This document shows, in pieces, positions 4,449 to 6,268 of a stretch of DNA of 6,268 bases (the stretch's first letter is position 1; the number at the start of each line of letters is the position of its first letter). The stretch covers positions 1 through 6,268 of the forward strand of contig JAUXGY010000115.1 in the NCBI GenBank assembly GCA_030621805.1. The letters are read 5' to 3'. The DNA is from Kiritimatiellales bacterium. Its GTDB lineage: Bacteria > Verrucomicrobiota > Kiritimatiellia > Kiritimatiellales > Pontiellaceae. The notes under the pieces were generated by a model. That model was not told where the DNA came from and ran no database searches. It saw only the letters and a list, made by a program, of their open reading frames with translations. The translations under genes and the position numbers were made by a program.

Positions 4449-6268
4449 GTGGCAAAGAAAACGATTCATATCATGAACACCGCGTTCCGCGACGGCTTCC
4501 AGTCGGTCAACGGCGCACGCGTACTCACCGAAGATTTCCTGCCGGCCGTCAAGGTCTGCGTTGAGGCGGGGCAAACCCACTTCGAAGCTGGCGGTGGCGC
4601 CCGCTTCCAGGCTCCCTTCTTCTACTGCAACGAGTCCGCCTTCGACATGATGGACAAATCCCGCGAAGCGCCCGGTCCTGATGCCGACCTGCAAACCCTC
4701 GCCCGCGGTATCAACGTGGTGGGCCTCGACTCGCAGTCGCGCGACATCATCGACCTGCATGCCAAAATGTTCAAGAAGCACGGGATCACCACCATCCGCA
4801 ACTTCGACGCCCTCAACGATGTTAACAACCTGATCGACTCCGGTAAGTCCATCACCGACCATGGCTTAAACCATGAAGTGGTTGTAACCATGATGGAACT
4901 ACCGCCCGGATGTTCCGGCGCGCACACCGTCGAGTTTTACGAAAAAACGTTGCAGGATATTCTCGATGCGGGCATTCCCTTCACTAGCGTCTGCTTCAAA
5001 GATGCCTCCGGAACCTCTGCTCCTAAAAAGGTCTACGAAACCATCAAGATGGGCCGTAGGTTGCTGCCCGCCGACTGCAAGATTTCCTTCCACTCGCACG
5101 AAACTGCGGGCGTGGCCACCATGGGCTATGTCGCCGCCATCAAGGCCGGTGCTGACCAGGTCGACTGCTCCCTCGCACCCGCCTCCGGCGGAACCTGCCA
5201 GCCCGACGTCGCCACCCTTTGGCACGCGCTGCGCGGCGAGGACTACGAGCTCGACGTCGACATCGACAAGATGATGGAGGCCTCAAAAGTCTTTAAGGAG
5301 TGCATGTCCGACTATGTGATCCCGCCCGAAGCCCTCGCGGTTGAACCGTTGATCCCGTGGTCGCCGATGCCCGGCGGCGCACTGACCGCTAACACGCAGA
5401 TGATGCGTGATAACAACATTATGGACAAATACGAGGACTGCATCATCGCCATGGGCGAAGTGGTTCGTCGCGGCGGATTCGCCACCTCCGTAACGCCCGT
5501 CTCCCAGTTCTACTTCCAGCAGGCGTTCAATAACGTCATGTTTGGCCCATGGGAAAAGTTTGCCGAAGGCTACGGTAAGATGGTGCTCGGCTACTTCGGA
5601 AAGACTCCGGTCGAACCCGATCCAGAACTCGTCAAGCTCGCCTCCGAAAAGATGGGTCTCGAACCGACCACCGCAAATCCGGTCGACCTCAACGACGCTG
5701 ATCCGAACAAAGGAGTGGACTCAGCCAAGAAGCGCCTCACCGAAGCGGGCATTACCGACCACTGCGATGAAAACGTATTCATCTCCGCGGCCTGTCAGCA
5801 GAAAGGCATCGACTTCCTACTCGGAAAGACCGAAATCAACGGCGTCCGTAAGCGCTCGCTCATGCCGAAAGAAACGACGGCTGCACCGGGTGGCGATGGC
5901 GGCTACACCGTAACCGTCGACGGCAAGAAGTTCGCCGTGGAAGTCAAAGGCGACCAAGCCACTGTCAATGGCAAGGCCTACGATATTGGCGTGGAAGATG
6001 GGGCGGAGACTTCAGGAACCGGCACCGTGGCTCATGGCTCGGCCGATTCCATCGAAGTGGCTGCTCCCATGAATGCCAAGGTGATCAAGGTCAATCTGTC
6101 CGTGGGCGACCATGTGAGCGAAGGCGACGTGATCTTCGTGGTGGAAGCCATGAAGATGGAAGTGGAAGTGAAAGCCTCTGCCGCCGGAACCATCACCTCC
6201 ATCGTGGCCGAAGCTGGCGCGCAGGTCGTGACGGGCGAAGCAAGTCGGAGGCCAAGCGGTCTTAGGAA
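4449..6268 (+). CDS. oadA: Oxaloacetate decarboxylase alpha subunit / PycB-type biotin carboxyltransferase, 3' end outside window
   Basis: The alpha subunit moves CO2 from oxaloacetate (or a related acid) to its own biotin; the beta subunit then decarboxylates it and pumps Na+. About 606 codons are open to the edge with no stop. The start is GTG at 4449, 7 bp after GAGGAG (4436-4441). Residues 4 to about 265 form the carboxyltransferase barrel, with metal ligands expected at D15 (FRDGFQS), K184 (VCFKDASG, normally carbamylated) and H215/H217 (FHSHETAG). The PYC/OADA conserved domain follows to about 470 (PMPGGALTANTQMM, NNVMFGPW). After a short linker comes the biotinyl domain from about 533, with biotin on K569 in VVEAMKMEVE. 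The familiar RDAHQS motif is replaced by RDGFQS. Substrate could also be pyruvate (PycB role), but the adjacent oadG favours the sodium pump. The last nine or so codons do not resemble the family's end. Confidence 0.92.
   Translation, partial: MAKKTIHIMNTAFRDGFQSVNGARVLTEDFLPAVKVCVEAGQTHFEAGGGARFQAPFFYCNESAFDMMDKSREAPGPDADLQTLARGINVVGLDSQSRDIIDLHAKMFKKHGITTIRNFDALNDVNNLIDSGKSITDHGLNHEVVVTMMELPPGCSGAHTVEFYEKTLQDILDAGIPFTSVCFKDASGTSAPKKVYETIKMGRRLLPADCKISFHSHETAGVATMGYVAAIKAGADQVDCSLAPASGGTCQPDVATLWHALRGEDYELDVDIDKMMEASKVFKECMSDYVIPPEALAVEPLIPWSPMPGGALTANTQMMRDNNIMDKYEDCIIAMGEVVRRGGFATSVTPVSQFYFQQAFNNVMFGPWEKFAEGYGKMVLGYFGKTPVEPDPELVKLASEKMGLEPTTANPVDLNDADPNKGVDSAKKRLTEAGITDHCDENVFISAACQQKGIDFLLGKTEINGVRKRSLMPKETTAAPGGDGGYTVTVDGKKFAVEVKGDQATVNGKAYDIGVEDGAETSGTGTVAHGSADSIEVAAPMNAKVIKVNLSVGDHVSEGDVIFVVEAMKMEVEVKASAAGTITSIVAEAGAQVVTGEASRRPSGLR

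Overview
This 6.3 kb window is ordinary-looking bacterial chromosome of moderate, mixed GC content. It carries seven protein-coding genes (two cut by the window edges) and two palindromic repeat elements. The host is probably Gram-negative: there are two lipoprotein signal peptides, a possibly exported MsrA and subunits of a membrane sodium-pump decarboxylase. The 16-bp tandem/inverted TAGGCAGAAT repeat and the RDGFQS-type decarboxylase would fit a marine or anaerobic PVC-superphylum bacterium such as Kiritimatiellota. That placement is from recollection, not a search, and should be held loosely.

Left block (1-2781, all + strand): the C-terminal third or less of the replication-restart helicase PriA; a two-membrane-segment protein of unknown function 24 bp downstream; an AT-rich gap holding an 82-bp element with perfect 16-bp inverted ends; an M28-family zinc metallopeptidase lipoprotein; and, 42 bp later, a peptide methionine sulfoxide reductase (msrA) with two good start sites, one giving an exported and one a cytosolic form. 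A hairpin at 2786-2809 sits between the convergent ends.

Middle block (2813-4050, - strand): birA, a biotin protein ligase without a DNA-binding domain, followed by a 3D-domain lipoprotein whose ATG overlaps the birA stop (ATGA). An 81-bp palindromic repeat lies wholly inside the 5' end of the lipoprotein gene, exactly 27 codons long and in frame, and supplies much of its signal peptide.

Right block (4184-end, + strand): oadG and oadA, the gamma and alpha subunits of a Na+-pumping oxaloacetate decarboxylase-type complex. OadA carries carboxyltransferase and biotinyl domains, and its biotin lysine would be the substrate of the neighbouring, divergently transcribed BirA. The beta (membrane pump) subunit is not in the window and would be expected downstream. 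The last few codons before the window edge do not look like the end of a biotinyl domain.

I see no large undescribed system. The most interesting signals are the repeat built into a signal peptide, the AT-rich inverted-repeat element, the double start of msrA and the divergent carboxyltransferase motif.
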